Source: Cryobacterium suzukii (GTDB lineage Bacteria; Actinomycetota; Actinomycetes; Actinomycetales; Microbacteriaceae). From it: a stretch of 64,000 bases of DNA. The notes beneath the pieces are model-generated. The model had not been told where the DNA came from and did no database searches. It worked only from the letters and a program-made list of their open reading frames with translations. Where the stretch lies: NCBI RefSeq assembly GCF_004403185.1, contig NZ_SOHJ01000011.1, forward strand, positions 1 through 64,000, written 5' to 3'. Positions within the stretch are counted from its first letter, which is position 1. Each line of letters opens with the position of its first letter. Shown one piece after another: positions 39,109 to 49,333 of the stretch. The translations under genes were made by a program, and so were the position numbers.

Positions 39109-40695
39109 CTATTCGACCAGCCCGTCCCGCACAGCAACAACCTCGTCTTCGGTGAGCGGAATCCACGGTGACCCGTCAGGATTCGATGCCGCCGCCGCAG
39201 GGCTCTCCCCCTGGTTCCACCACTTTGACTCGTATGGCACGCCATCGAAGAGCACGCGGTTGCTCTTCTCGTACGTGGCCAGTCCGGCCCAATCCGGATA
39301 GGTTCCCGCAGGCAGGGTCGACTGCTCGAACGGCCTCTCTCCCGGCAACACCGGGCCGATGAGCGTCCACGGCGTCTCCCACTCATTGAGCACGGGGTTG
39401 TCGGGCAGATCGCCACGAGTCCACCACTTTGCCTGGTACACGTTTTGGTGCCACACGACCTTGGTGCCCTCGAGGAAAGAACCCTCCTCTGACCAGATCA
39501 CGTACGGGCTGGTTGCCGGGTCGTCGAGTACGTTCTCCTTCTGCGGCTCGGACGTCGTCACGGCGGTTGCCGACGTCTCTGGCCGCCCGGTGAATCCGTC
39601 GCCAAGCAGCTCGGCAAACCTCAGATCGCCCTGATCGATTCCGCTGCAGGCGTCGGAAACTCGTTTGAGATCGACGTAGTTGGAACCGCACGGGGCATCG
39701 CGATTCAGTGACCAAAGCGACATCCGCCCGATCTTCATCTCCCGCGCAAACGCGTTCAGCTTCCGTGCGTCGTTCAGGCTGAAAACCTCGTCAGTGACAT
39801 CGTTTTGACCGATCATTGGGGTAGCGCCGATCTTCGACCAGACCGTCGCTGCGGACAGTTCGGTACCGGCCCGCGAGTAGAGCGTGCCGAGCTGGCGGTG
39901 CGCGGAGGTGAGCGCCTGGATTGATGCTTCCGCCATGCTCTGGCCTTCGGCGCGGCTACTGCCGTAGTCCATCGTCATCAGGTTGACCCCAGCCAGGTCG
40001 ACCCCGGCCGAGAGCATGCGGCTGACCGCGTTGGTGCCATCTTCGGTCAGCCCGGCGGGCGACACCGGAAGAGTCAGCCAGACGGCCAGCTCCGTGCCCG
40101 CTTCGCGACGCTGGGTCTGCAGGCTGCGGATTGCCTCGGCGCGTCGCTGGCCGGCGGCGGAATCCGTGAGGCCCTCACCTTCGAGGTCGAGATCGATGGT
40201 CGTCACCTTGTAGCGGTCGACCACCTTGGCGTAGGCGTCACGCAATGCCCCGGCGTCGGTGCAGCCGGTGGCGAGTTCATCGTTGAGCAGGCCACCGAAC
40301 GAGACGACAATCTGGCCACCCAACTGTTCGAGGCGGGCCAGCCGTCGGTCCAGGTCAAGGGCCTCTGACGCCTCGGCCAGCGTGTACGCCGTTCCCCAGC
40401 TCGGTTCGCAAGGATCGTCCTTTCCGGCGACGATGAAGGACAACACGACGTCCCGACCGGCCTTCGAGGCGGGTGCCTCGAAGGCGAAGCTCGGCGTGGC
40501 CGTGACATCCACATAACCGGCGATCCACGGATCGTAAGCCTCAGCCGCCTGCGCGGCACTCCACCACTGCCACCCCAGGAGGCCTCCCCCGGTCAGGGCA
40601 GCGACGAGCAGCATCGACAACAGCACACGCACGGCGGAGAGCCGGTGACGAAGTTCGAGGTGTGACGCAGCTGCGGCAGAACCCGGGGCGATCAT
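39109..40695 (-). CDS. membrane-anchored GH18-type glycoside hydrolase with two chitin-binding-like modules
   Basis: 528 aa. One N-terminal membrane span (about residues 22-45) with no cleavage site directs the protein outward. The catalytic domain (about 52-350) is GH18-like: IVVSFGG is strand 3 and TTIDLDLEGEG (residues 166-174) gives D-x-D-x-E with the acid/base Glu at 172. Two C-terminal modules around YQAKWWTRGDLPD and YESKWWNQGE resemble CBM5/12 chitin-binding domains. It overlaps the GT2 synthase gene by 4 nt, so it probably trims, releases or holds the polymer made by that synthase rather than being a free chitinase (inference). Confidence 0.82.
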   Translation of the reverse strand: MIAPGSAAAASHLELRHRLSAVRVLLSMLLVAALTGGGLLGWQWWSAAQAAEAYDPWIAGYVDVTATPSFAFEAPASKAGRDVVLSFIVAGKDDPCEPSWGTAYTLAEASEALDLDRRLARLEQLGGQIVVSFGGLLNDELATGCTDAGALRDAYAKVVDRYKVTTIDLDLEGEGLTDSAAGQRRAEAIRSLQTQRREAGTELAVWLTLPVSPAGLTEDGTNAVSRMLSAGVDLAGVNLMTMDYGSSRAEGQSMAEASIQALTSAHRQLGTLYSRAGTELSAATVWSKIGATPMIGQNDVTDEVFSLNDARKLNAFAREMKIGRMSLWSLNRDAPCGSNYVDLKRVSDACSGIDQGDLRFAELLGDGFTGRPETSATAVTTSEPQKENVLDDPATSPYVIWSEEGSFLEGTKVVWHQNVYQAKWWTRGDLPDNPVLNEWETPWTLIGPVLPGERPFEQSTLPAGTYPDWAGLATYEKSNRVLFDGVPYESKWWNQGESPAAAASNPDGSPWIPLTEDEVVAVRDGLVE

Positions 40696-43022
40696 GCGAC
40701 GACACCGTTCGCGGTTCGAAGCGCGGACTCACCGACTGGCCGCACCAGGGCGACGGATGACGGCGGCACACGGAGCGGGACATCCCCGCTCGCATGCCCG
40801 TGGTAGATGACCGCACGCCAGTCGAGCACAGGAACCGGCTGAACCACGGCCGGCGCGGATCGGGCGCGAGGCTGCTTCCTCTCCACGTAGAGCCATTTCG
40901 TGAGCCCGAGCCACACGTCGACGATGGAACTCCAGATGCCGATATTCGCAAGGATGGCCGTGGTGGCCAGCAGGGCGTTAAAGGCCGCGAATGCAGCGTT
41001 GCCCCAGTTCTGAGCCAGTACGTCACGCCACAGGGTCAACGCGGAGAATGCCACGATCAAGTACGGTGCGACCACGAACATCAGCGGCGCGGCTGTACGG
41101 TTCCGTACCTTGGGCGTGCGCGCAAACGGAATTTTCTTGCCCGTGACCGCCTGCTCGAGAGACTTGAACACGCCGGCCACGTTGACCGGCAACAGAACCA
41201 GGTTGAAGCCGTAGATCCGAAAAATGTCGCTGGACCGGTAACCGCAGTACCGCAGGTCACTGCCCATAGCGAGAAAATACGGCAGCGCGGCCAGGACGAC
41301 GACGGGGCTGAGTAGTCGGCTGTCGTAGGGGTAGACCAGCAGGAACACGAGGCCGAAACTCGCCCAGGTAATGGAGGCCATGTAGTTGACCCGCAGGAAC
41401 AGCTCCATCAGGCTCACGGGGTGGCCGTTGCGCTTCCGCTCGCGCAGTTGCCGCCAGAGCTTGGGCAGGATGAGCAGCCCGCCGTTCGCCCAGCGGCGGC
41501 GCTGCACGATGAGGGAACCAAAATCCGGCGGGGTGGCGCTGTAGCTGAGCCGCTCCGGATAGTTCATCAACGTCCAGCCGTGCGTGCCGAGGTCGATACT
41601 GGACTCCGTGTCCTCGATGACGGTGCGGTCCTGGACGTAGCGTCGGACCTCGAAGCCGCCAACGGTTTCGACCTCTACGATGTCTTCCAGGGCAAGCTTT
41701 CGGATGACTGCGTTCGCACCAACCCAAAACGTCGCCCCGTAGTATGACATCCCCTGGTGCAGGATGTGCTGGATGTCGGTGGTCGCCCCGGCGAGGCGCT
41801 CAATCCGGGTCGGCGCCCCCCGAAAAGACGAATACGGAGTCTGGGTGACGGCGACGCGGGCGTTGTCGGGCTGTTCAAGGAAATAAACGAGGCGCAGGCA
41901 GTAGTCGCGCAAGAGCAGCGAGTCCGCGTCCAGGGTCAGCAGGTAATCAGCGTCCGGAACGACGACGTCGGCATCTTCCGTGGCCGCGACCAGACGCAGG
42001 ATGGCGCCGTCCGGACCATCCTCGCGGCGGAACCGCCCGCCCATCAGCCCGATGTAGGCGTTGAGGTTCATGGCCTTGTTGGCGTCATGCGGCAGCGACG
42101 CGTAGAGCTTGCGCTCGAACGTGTCCAACTCCGCCGAGAAAATCCAGACGAGGCGGCGCTTTAGCTCGAGCATTCGCTGGGGAATCGGTGCCGCGTGTTC
42201 GTCGGCGGCGGCCGTGAGCGCATCCGCCGTCACGGCGAGCTCGCCAGCCAGGCCACCGAGAACCTGCCCGACGAAGAAGGTATCGACATGGTCGGACACC
42301 TCTTCCTCGTCCGCCATCCGGCTCAACCAGGCCGACGCCCATCGGTAATCGTCCGCCAGCTCGCGAACGGCGTTCTCACTCACCGCCCCGTTCTCGGCCA
42401 GCTCGAGTTCACGGACGGGGAACTCATCGTTGAAACGCGCGCGGGGTTCGGCCAGCGCCTCGGCAATGCCCTGGGCGATCGCCCGCGATTCGGCCAGCCG
42501 CACCGCAGTCGCCGGATCGGTGGGATATGGCGGGTCGTCGAGCAGCAGGACGACACGCAACGCCGGATACTCCTGCAAAGCCGCGGACCACAGAGTGGCC
42601 CGAACGACCCTGGGCTCCTCGCTGTAGGACGGCACCAGGACCGTCATGGGCCCGTGCCGCCTTGCGAAATGGCTGTCGAGTTCGGCCCTCGGAACGCGCA
42701 CGTGGTCACGGAATCGCTGCAACGCCCCCTGCCTGGCCACGAGGTACATCAGCGCAGAGAAGGTCAGAAAAGTCACGACGATGAGGTAGGAGATCGCCTC
42801 GGTTGTGAAGCGGAAGCTCTCGGTTCCGTTGTTGAGGAACTCGCGCATGACCGTGTAGATCAGATAGCCCAGCCACGACATCACCGTGGCGATGATGGCC
42901 AGACGACCCCAGGCGATCTTCGAGTCACTCGGTCGTTCGTGAACCGTGGGCAGTGGTTGAGTGGTGCGTTCAGCACCTAATTGGCGTTTTCGAGCAGGCG
43001 AAGCTACGGTCTTCGTTGACAT
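40692..43022 (-). CDS. processive family 2 glycosyltransferase (cellulose-synthase-like)
   Basis: 776 aa membrane enzyme. Two N-terminal spans (about 41-63 and 76-96), a cytoplasmic GT-A domain, and at least four C-terminal spans from residue 545. The complete processive-GT set is visible: DD at 162-163, D-A-D at 365-367, the base ED at 470-471 and QRRRW at 507-511. An insertion of about 150 residues (190-340) lies between the first two motifs. No PilZ domain is seen, so c-di-GMP control by that route is unlikely. The polymer is unknown; the chitin-binding modules of the coupled GH18 protein suggest an N-acetylhexosamine polymer. ATG with GAGGATGACCG upstream. Confidence 0.85.
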   Translation of the reverse strand: MSTKTVASPARKRQLGAERTTQPLPTVHERPSDSKIAWGRLAIIATVMSWLGYLIYTVMREFLNNGTESFRFTTEAISYLIVVTFLTFSALMYLVARQGALQRFRDHVRVPRAELDSHFARRHGPMTVLVPSYSEEPRVVRATLWSAALQEYPALRVVLLLDDPPYPTDPATAVRLAESRAIAQGIAEALAEPRARFNDEFPVRELELAENGAVSENAVRELADDYRWASAWLSRMADEEEVSDHVDTFFVGQVLGGLAGELAVTADALTAAADEHAAPIPQRMLELKRRLVWIFSAELDTFERKLYASLPHDANKAMNLNAYIGLMGGRFRREDGPDGAILRLVAATEDADVVVPDADYLLTLDADSLLLRDYCLRLVYFLEQPDNARVAVTQTPYSSFRGAPTRIERLAGATTDIQHILHQGMSYYGATFWVGANAVIRKLALEDIVEVETVGGFEVRRYVQDRTVIEDTESSIDLGTHGWTLMNYPERLSYSATPPDFGSLIVQRRRWANGGLLILPKLWRQLRERKRNGHPVSLMELFLRVNYMASITWASFGLVFLLVYPYDSRLLSPVVVLAALPYFLAMGSDLRYCGYRSSDIFRIYGFNLVLLPVNVAGVFKSLEQAVTGKKIPFARTPKVRNRTAAPLMFVVAPYLIVAFSALTLWRDVLAQNWGNAAFAAFNALLATTAILANIGIWSSIVDVWLGLTKWLYVERKQPRARSAPAVVQPVPVLDWRAVIYHGHASGDVPLRVPPSSVALVRPVGESALRTANGVVA

Positions 43023-43284
43023 CGGTCATCCTCGGGTAGGCCCGGTTTTCTTCGGGTTTTCGGGTTCACTCACGTCGGAATATATGAGATATCCCCAACA
43101 TTTTGACCGTAGCCCATTTGGTGTCTGCCACAGAAGTCCCCCGGAAGGGGTCATTTCAAAGCGGCGTGGCGATAGCGCGTGTGACCGCGTGCACGTGCTG
43201 TCGGTCCCAAAACCAGAGACGCGGTCGCGTGACGCTCTCGGATGCAGTGCGTGTGATGCCCGACCGAACAGGGCGCGGCGATAC
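43023..43284. other. upstream region of the GT2/GH18 operon
   Basis: About 260 nt without a supported gene. It holds an AT-rich spot (GATATCTCATATATTCC on the minus strand, about 43077-43095) that may contain the operon promoter; no -35 was settled. The right part merges into the transposase remnant. Confidence 0.4.
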
Positions 43285-43485
43285 GGTCGCGCCCGGGATA
43301 CCCCGTCCTGGGGCGAGATCACCTAACTGATCGATTCCAACCCGGTGCCGTGCGGTAAATCTCGGGATACCGTGAAACGCTCCGACCTGGCCGGGCACGC
43401 GGGCCGGCTACTGCGCGTCCCACTCCCGCTCCTTCTGCGGATTCCGCCCCTACCGGATCTGCCTACTCGACGGAATGCCCGTCAG
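43285..43485 (+). pseudogene. decayed IS982-type transposase fragment
   Basis: In one plus-strand frame 43291-43380 reads ARDTPSWGEIT, stop (43324-43326), LIDSNPVPCGKSRDTVKRSD, LAGHAG. In the next frame the text continues GYCASHSRSFCGFRPYRICLL, DGMPV. Joined, these match the stretch around the first catalytic Asp of IS982-family transposases (D-S-x-P-V, then KRSDLAG, then YCASHSR.F.G.R). A 2-nt deletion near 43383 and an in-frame stop inactivate it, and both ends are missing. No terminal inverted repeats were found. Confidence 0.75.
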
Positions 43486-43550
43486 AACTGATTCCTCGCA
43501 ACCCCCAACAAACGATCCCTCACCGCCGACGACCAGTCGGACTCACTCAT

Positions 43551-45128
43551 CTAGGAGGAGACTGCGGGTAAAATCACGAACGGCGCGAACTGCGGCTCGA
43601 TCTCGGGGGTGACGAACGCCGTCACGTGAGTGCCATCCTCTATGTACTCGGTGACCTCAATCCGGCCCAGATCGTGCAAAACTGCGATGAGGTCCCCGCG
43701 GTCGTAGGGAATGAGAAGGTCAAGTTCGATCTGCGGCGTTGGAAGTAGGAGCGCCACGGCGGTGAGTACGGTCTCGATGCCCTCACCGGTGCGAGCAGAC
43801 ACAAACGTCGCCTGGGGCTCAAGGCCGCGCAGTACAAGCCGGTCATCGTCGCTGATCAGGTCGCTCTTATTGAAGACAACCAATTCGGGAATGTCGCGGG
43901 CACCAACCTCGGAGATGACGTCGCGCACCGTGGAGAGCTGGGCAACCGGGTCGGGGTGCGAGCCGTCAACGACGTGCACGATGACGTCCGCGTCGGCGAC
44001 CTCTTCGAGGGTTGAGCGAAAGGCTTCGACGAGTTGGTGCGGCAGGTTGCGCACAAAGCCGACCGTGTCGGTGAGGGTATACAGGCGTCCGTCGGCGGTC
44101 GTCGACTTGCGCACTGTGGCGTCGAGGGTCGCGAACAGGGAGTTCTCAACGAGTACTCCGGCCTTGGTGATCCGGTTGAGCAGACTGGACTTGCCGGCAT
44201 TGGTGTAGCCGACGATGGCGACCGAGGGAACGGCGTTGCGCTTGCGGTTGGCGCGCTTGGCCTCCCTGGCCGGTTTCATCTCGACCATTTGCTTGCGCAG
44301 TTTGGACATGCGGGTGTGGATGCGGCGACGGTCGAGTTCAATCTTGGTCTCACCGGGGCCACGCGACCCCATTCCGGCACCGGCGCCACCGACCTGACCG
44401 CCGGCCTGGCGGGACATCGAGTCACCCCAACCACGCAGGCGAGGCAGCATGTAGGCCATCTGCGCGAGCTCAACCTGCGCCTTGCCCTCGCGACTCTTGG
44501 CATGTTGGCTGAAAATGTCGAGGATCACGGCTGTACGGTCGATGACCTTGACCTTGACCACGTCTTCGAGGGCACGCCGTTGGCTCGGCGCAAGTTCGGT
44601 GTCGGCGATGACCGTGTCGGCGCCGAGCGCTTTCACGATGTCGGCGACTTCCTGAGCCTTGCCCTTACCGAGGTAGGTGCTCGGATCGGGGGTGGCGCGA
44701 CGCTGCAGTAACCCGTCGAGCACGGTCGCCCCGGCGGTTTCTGCGAGGGCGGCGAGTTCGCGCATGGAGTTTTCCGCGTCATCGACGGTGCCGTGAGTGT
44801 AAACGCCCACCAGCACAACGTTTTCCAGGCGAAGCTGGCGGTATTCGACCTCGGTGACGTCTTCAAGTTCGGTGGACAGGCCACCGACTCGGCGCAGGGC
44901 GTTGCGGTCGGCACGTTCGGACTGGTCACCGTCGTGGTCGCTGCCGTCGTACTCGCCGGAGGACTGGGTTTGGAGGGCCTGGGCCGACCCGCTCCGGAAC
45001 AGGGAGTACCCGGCGGCTTTGCTGTCAGCGCTGGCCAACACTCGCGCCACAACATCGTCTGTATCGAGGGATTCTGCGCCTGAGTTATCTACCGTGTCGT
45101 TGCCGGAGGGCGCCGTTGGATCATTCAT
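43551..45128 (-). CDS. hflX: ribosome-associated GTPase HflX
   Basis: 525 aa. HflX N-terminal domain with GTYLGKGKAQEV-like SDPSTYLGKGKA and the long helical linker, glycine-rich QAGGQVGGAGAGMGSRGPGE, then the G domain: G1 GYTNAGKSSLL, G3 DTVGF, G4 FNKSD. HflX splits stalled or heat-damaged ribosomes and in actinobacteria is linked to macrolide tolerance. The N-terminal about 90 residues are acidic and disordered. ATG at 45128 (MNDPTAPSG); TAAGGT lies 7 nt upstream (45136-45141), suggesting a leaderless mRNA. Confidence 0.95.
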   Translation of the reverse strand: MNDPTAPSGNDTVDNSGAESLDTDDVVARVLASADSKAAGYSLFRSGSAQALQTQSSGEYDGSDHDGDQSERADRNALRRVGGLSTELEDVTEVEYRQLRLENVVLVGVYTHGTVDDAENSMRELAALAETAGATVLDGLLQRRATPDPSTYLGKGKAQEVADIVKALGADTVIADTELAPSQRRALEDVVKVKVIDRTAVILDIFSQHAKSREGKAQVELAQMAYMLPRLRGWGDSMSRQAGGQVGGAGAGMGSRGPGETKIELDRRRIHTRMSKLRKQMVEMKPAREAKRANRKRNAVPSVAIVGYTNAGKSSLLNRITKAGVLVENSLFATLDATVRKSTTADGRLYTLTDTVGFVRNLPHQLVEAFRSTLEEVADADVIVHVVDGSHPDPVAQLSTVRDVISEVGARDIPELVVFNKSDLISDDDRLVLRGLEPQATFVSARTGEGIETVLTAVALLLPTPQIELDLLIPYDRGDLIAVLHDLGRIEVTEYIEDGTHVTAFVTPEIEPQFAPFVILPAVSS

Positions 45129-45167
45129 CCCATTAACCTTAGTTGAACGAACTTGAAAGGTTCCCTT

Positions 45168-45776
45168 ATGTCGTCCGACCACTATTTTTCTCCGGCGCCC
45201 GGAACCGTACTGAAAACACGCCAGATCACCGTGCAATTACACGGGCAGGATCGGCTCCTGACGACGGCCAATTCGGTGTTCAGCCCGGCCCACATTGACA
45301 CCGGCACCGAGGTCCTACTCAAGTACGCCCCCGAGCCACCACTGACCGGTCATTTTCTCGATCTCGGCTGCGGCTGGGGGCCCATCGCGCTGCACCTGGC
45401 GCTCGCCTCCCCCGAGGCAACCATCTGGGCCGTCGACGTCAACGAACGTGCTCTCGATCTCGTTCGCACCAACGCGGCCGCCCTCGGCCTGACGAACATC
45501 AAGGCCGTGCTCGCCGCCGACGTACCAACAGACGTATCATTTAGCACGATCTGGTCGAACCCGCCCATTCGCGTCGGCAAGGACGAGCTGCACGGGCTCA
45601 TGCAGACCTGGCTACCTCGTCTCGAACCGAAAGCGGATGCCTGGCTCGTCATCCAGCGCAACCTCGGCTCGGACTCGCTCCAGCGCTGGCTCGCAGCCGA
45701 ACTCCCGCCCCACTTCGAAACCACCCGGGAGGCCATCAGCAAGGGCTTCCGAGTGCTCCAGGTGCACCGCGACTAA
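45168..45776 (+). CDS. class I methyltransferase, RsmC/RlmG-like small form
   Basis: 202 aa. SAM-binding motif I is [15 protein letters not shown], and motif IV is NPPIR, the N-P-P-[FYWI] type used for methylating exocyclic amino groups of purines in rRNA. The length fits the single-domain RsmC homologues of actinobacteria. The ATG at 45168 has GAAAGG upstream. Divergent from hflX; its stop overlaps the convergent dapF stop. Confidence 0.88.
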   Translation: MSSDHYFSPAPGTVLKTRQITVQLHGQDRLLTTANSVFSPAHIDTGTEVLLKYAPEPPLTGHFLDLGCGWGPIALHLALASPEATIWAVDVNERALDLVRTNAAALGLTNIKAVLAADVPTDVSFSTIWSNPPIRVGKDELHGLMQTWLPRLEPKADAWLVIQRNLGSDSLQRWLAAELPPHFETTREAISKGFRVLQVHRD

Positions 45777-46654
45777 CCCAGGTTCAAGACCCCATCGAAG
45801 ACAAGCTCCGCTGGCCCGGACAGTGACACATGTTCCCCGTCTTCCGCCGGAAACATCCGCACCCCAAGTACCCCACCGGGCACCTCGACCCGCCACTGGT
45901 GCGGTGCCAATTTACCGGCCCAGTGCCGCGTAGCCAGCGCGGCCGCGACCGCACCGGTGCCGCAGGACAGCGTCTCCCCGCTGCCGCGTTCATGTACGCG
46001 CATGCGAAACCGCCCGACGCCGTTAACGACCAACGGTTCGTTCGGCACCACGAATTCGATGTTGACCCCGCCAGCAGGTTCGGGCTCCAGTTGCGGAATA
46101 AAGGTGAGATCGGCCGCGTCGAGTTCGTCGTCGTCGGCGAGGGCGACAACCGTGTGTGGGTTGCCGACATTGATGCCCAGGCCCGGACGCGCTACAGGCA
46201 GGTTCTTGGTGCGCACGAGCGGTTCGGTACCGTCAAGCTTCCACCGTCCGAGATCGACCTGAAAACCGGATGCGTTGCGCTGCACGTCGCGCACACCGCC
46301 GCGAGTGCCGATCGTGAGGGTGTCGCCGGGTAGCAGCTCGGCGAGATCGTTCTCAATGAGGAACTTGGCATAGACCCGGATGCCGTTGCCGCACATTTCC
46401 GAGACGGTCCCATCGGCGTTCCAGTAATCCATGAACCACTCAGCAGCGTCGTCCTCGGCGAGGGCTGCAGCGCCGTCTGGCAGATTCTTACTGCGCACCG
46501 CGCGGATGACGCCGTCGGCGCCAACGCCGAATTTGCGGTCGCACACGGCGCGAATCTGCGCCGGGGTAAGCTCCGACGTGCCGTCGGGATCAGCGAACAG
46601 CACGAAATCGTTGCCCGTGCCCTGGCCCTTGGTGAAGTTCAAAGTGATACCCAT
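45773..46654 (-). CDS. dapF: diaminopimelate epimerase
   Basis: Interconverts LL- and meso-DAP for lysine and peptidoglycan. 293 aa. The two catalytic cysteines are visible in [15 protein letters not shown] and [23 protein letters not shown] is the usual N-terminus. TAAACT (46661-46666) lies 6 nt before the ATG and there is no Shine-Dalgarno, so a leaderless message is likely. Next to miaA, as in other actinobacteria. Confidence 0.97.
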   Translation of the reverse strand: MGITLNFTKGQGTGNDFVLFADPDGTSELTPAQIRAVCDRKFGVGADGVIRAVRSKNLPDGAAALAEDDAAEWFMDYWNADGTVSEMCGNGIRVYAKFLIENDLAELLPGDTLTIGTRGGVRDVQRNASGFQVDLGRWKLDGTEPLVRTKNLPVARPGLGINVGNPHTVVALADDDELDAADLTFIPQLEPEPAGGVNIEFVVPNEPLVVNGVGRFRMRVHERGSGETLSCGTGAVAAALATRHWAGKLAPHQWRVEVPGGVLGVRMFPAEDGEHVSLSGPAELVFDGVLNLG

Positions 46655-46697
46655 GCTGCTAGTTTAGGGCGGTCACTGGGTGCTAGCCCGAACCGGC

Positions 46698-47663
46698 TCA
46701 AGCTGTCGGTGCTGAGAGCGCGCCGCGCGCGCTGCCCCGGTCGACCTGCGCGAGGGCGTCGTCGACCCGGTCGCACGCATCGGACTCCATCCAGTGGGTG
46801 TGCACGTAGCGTTTGAACCAGCTCACCTGCCGCCGTGCATAGCGGCGGGTCAACTGTTGGGTAGCTTCGATCGCCTCGACTTGGCTGAGTGTGCCGTGCA
46901 CCTGGCCGAGGGCCTGAGCGTAGCCAATCGCACGGCTCGCCGTGACCCCACTCTCAATACCGGCTGAGAGCAAGCCGCGGGCTTCGTCGACGATGCCGGC
47001 CGTCCACATCCGCTCTACCCGTGCATCGAGCCGAGGGGTGAGCTGCTCGCGTGGGGTTCGCAGTCCGAGCAGCACGCTGGGCTGCCAGTACACCGGCTTC
47101 TCGGGCAAGGCGGCCAAGTGCGGGGCGCCGGTCAGTTCGACGATCTCTAAAGCGCGCACCAGACGGCGACCGTTGCTCGGGCCGATCCGCAGGGCGGCCT
47201 GTGGGTCGACGGCCTGCAGGCGGGTATACATCAGACCGGGTCCGCGCGCCAATAGTTCGGCTTCGAGCCGGGCCCGCAACACTGGATCGGTACCGGGAAA
47301 CTGAAAGTCAAAGACGACCGCAGAGACGTAGAGGCCAGAGCCGCCGACCAGGATCGGTACTGCCCCGCGCGCGACGATCTCGACGATGGCCGTGCGGGCA
47401 TCCGTTTGGTAGTTGCTGACGGTGGCCTCATCCGTCACGTCGAGTACGTCGAGCAGGTGGTGCGGAATGCCGCGACGCTCGGACTGCGACAATTTGGCCG
47501 TGCCGATGTCCATGTTGCGGTAGAGCTGCATGGCATCGGCGTTGACGATTTCGGCCGGCTGGCCGCGTCCAATCAGTCGTTCGGCGAGGTCGAGGGACAA
47601 CTCAGACTTGCCGGTACCGGTCGAGCCGATGATTGCGATCAGTACCGCTGGTGCAGACGACAA
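46698..47663 (-). CDS. miaA: tRNA dimethylallyltransferase
   Basis: Adds the isopentenyl group to A37 of tRNAs reading U-starting codons; MiaB acts next. 321 aa. P-loop [18 protein letters not shown], the catalytic Asp in [17 protein letters not shown], and the [13 protein letters not shown] tRNA-contact motif are present. The start is uncertain: a TTG at 47663, 4 nt after the miaB stop, fits the N-terminus but the TAGGAG Shine-Dalgarno lies too close. Coupling to miaB translation may help. Confidence 0.95.
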   Translation of the reverse strand: MSSAPAVLIAIIGSTGTGKSELSLDLAERLIGRGQPAEIVNADAMQLYRNMDIGTAKLSQSERRGIPHHLLDVLDVTDEATVSNYQTDARTAIVEIVARGAVPILVGGSGLYVSAVVFDFQFPGTDPVLRARLEAELLARGPGLMYTRLQAVDPQAALRIGPSNGRRLVRALEIVELTGAPHLAALPEKPVYWQPSVLLGLRTPREQLTPRLDARVERMWTAGIVDEARGLLSAGIESGVTASRAIGYAQALGQVHGTLSQVEAIEATQQLTRRYARRQVSWFKRYVHTHWMESDACDRVDDALAQVDRGSARGALSAPTA

Positions 47664-47667
47664 GCTC

Positions 47668-49272
47668 CTAGCGCTCGTCGTCGTTCACGTTGTAGATGGG
47701 AATCGTGGTGGAGCCGCTCTCGAGCCGCAGACCGATGGTTGGCAGGCCCAGAGAAACCGGTCCACCGCCGCCGGCCCCACCACCATGGGTGGGCACTGCG
47801 CAGGAGTCAGCTTCCAGGCGGTCCCACGCGTCACCAGCGCGAGTCGAGCGGATGCGCAGCGGCGCCCCATCGGTCGAGTCGGCGATGAGGTGGAACGGCG
47901 CTGCCTGGGTGACGACGACGGTGACCATGTCGCCGGGGCGAGGGCGGGCCGAGCCGGCCGGCACATCAAAGTGCACGAGGCGGCTATCGGGGGCGCGCCC
48001 GCTCAGACGATGGGTATCACTGTCTTTCCGTCCGACGTTGGCGACGAGCAGTTCCACCTCGCGGCCGATCATCGTTTGGTTCTCTTCGAGGGAAATGCGC
48101 TCCTGCACAGCCGCGAGTCGCTCGTAGCGGTCTTGCACGATGGCCTTGGGGACCTGGTCGGGCATGGTCGCAGCCGGGGTTCCCGGACGAATCGAGTACT
48201 GAAAAGTGAACGCCGTTGCGAACCGAGCCAGCTCGACGACCCGCAGGGTCTCCTGAAAGTCTTCTTCGGTTTCGCCGGGGAAGCCGACGATGATGTCAGT
48301 GCTGATAGCGGCGTTCGGCATCTGAGCGCGCACCCGGTCGAGGATGCCGAGGAATTTCGCTCCGCGATAGGAGCGCCGCATCGATTTGAGGATGCGATCG
48401 GATCCGGACTGCAGCGGCATGTGCAGTTGCGGCATGACGGAGGGCGTTTCAGCCATGGCGTCGATGACGTCGTCCGTGAAGGCGGCGGGGTGCGGGCTGG
48501 TGAAGCGGATGCGCTCAAGCCCCTCGATTTTACCCGCCGCGCGCAGCAGCTTGCCAAAAGCGAGACGGTCGCCGAACTCAACCCCGTAGGAGTTCACGTT
48601 CTGCCCTAGCAAGGTGACCTCAATGGCGCCGTCGTCGACGAGCGACTGGATCTCGGCGAGAATCTCACCCGGACGACGGTCCTTTTCCTTGCCACGCAGG
48701 GCGGGAACGATGCAGAATGTGCAGGTGTTGTTGCAGCCCACCGATATGGACACCCAACCGCTGTAGCTGGAGTCGCGTTTCGCCGGCAGGGTCGAGGGAA
48801 AGGTCTCGAGGGATTCGAGAATTTCGAGCTGGGCTTCGCCGTTGTGGCGCGCACGTTCGAGCAGGCTGGGGAGCGAACCCATGTTGTGGGTGCCAAAGAC
48901 AACGTCGACCCACGGTGCCTTCTCGAGGATGGTGGTCTTGTCTTTTTGGGCCAGGCAGCCGCCAACGGCGATCTGCATCCCGGCGTGCTTGCGCTTGACC
49001 GAGGCGAGGTAACCAAGGTTGCCGTAGAGCTTGTTGTCGGCGTTCTCACGCACGGCACACGTGTTGATCACGACAATGTCAGCTTCGCTACCGTTGGCGG
49101 AGACGTAGCCGGCCGCTTCGAGCGAGCCGCTGAGTCGCTCGGAGTCATGCACGTTCATCTGGCAGCCGAAGGTGCGCACCTCGTAGGTGCGGGCCCGCCC
49201 CGAGTCGTCGATCGCGGCTGCCGAGGGGGTGATCACGGTACGGCGGGCTAGTTCGGGGGCGACGATACTCAT
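47668..49272 (-). CDS. miaB: tRNA-2-methylthio-N6-dimethylallyladenosine synthase
   Basis: Radical SAM methylthiotransferase, 534 aa. The N-terminal UPF0004 domain ([16 protein letters not shown], plus two more cysteines in NTCAVRENA and GGCLAQ) holds the auxiliary cluster. The radical SAM cluster is in [15 protein letters not shown]-terminal TRAM domain is followed by about 60 extra residues rich in Gly/Ser. The ATG at 49272 has TAAACT 9 nt upstream. Works with MiaA on the same adenosine. Confidence 0.96.
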   Translation of the reverse strand: MSIVAPELARRTVITPSAAAIDDSGRARTYEVRTFGCQMNVHDSERLSGSLEAAGYVSANGSEADIVVINTCAVRENADNKLYGNLGYLASVKRKHAGMQIAVGGCLAQKDKTTILEKAPWVDVVFGTHNMGSLPSLLERARHNGEAQLEILESLETFPSTLPAKRDSSYSGWVSISVGCNNTCTFCIVPALRGKEKDRRPGEILAEIQSLVDDGAIEVTLLGQNVNSYGVEFGDRLAFGKLLRAAGKIEGLERIRFTSPHPAAFTDDVIDAMAETPSVMPQLHMPLQSGSDRILKSMRRSYRGAKFLGILDRVRAQMPNAAISTDIIVGFPGETEEDFQETLRVVELARFATAFTFQYSIRPGTPAATMPDQVPKAIVQDRYERLAAVQERISLEENQTMIGREVELLVANVGRKDSDTHRLSGRAPDSRLVHFDVPAGSARPRPGDMVTVVVTQAAPFHLIADSTDGAPLRIRSTRAGDAWDRLEADSCAVPTHGGGAGGGGPVSLGLPTIGLRLESGSTTIPIYNVNDDER

Positions 49273-49333
49273 AGTGCGTACAGTTTACGCGAGCAATTCG
49301 GTGTGTGAGCCGTGCACCGCATTTGCCAAGGCG

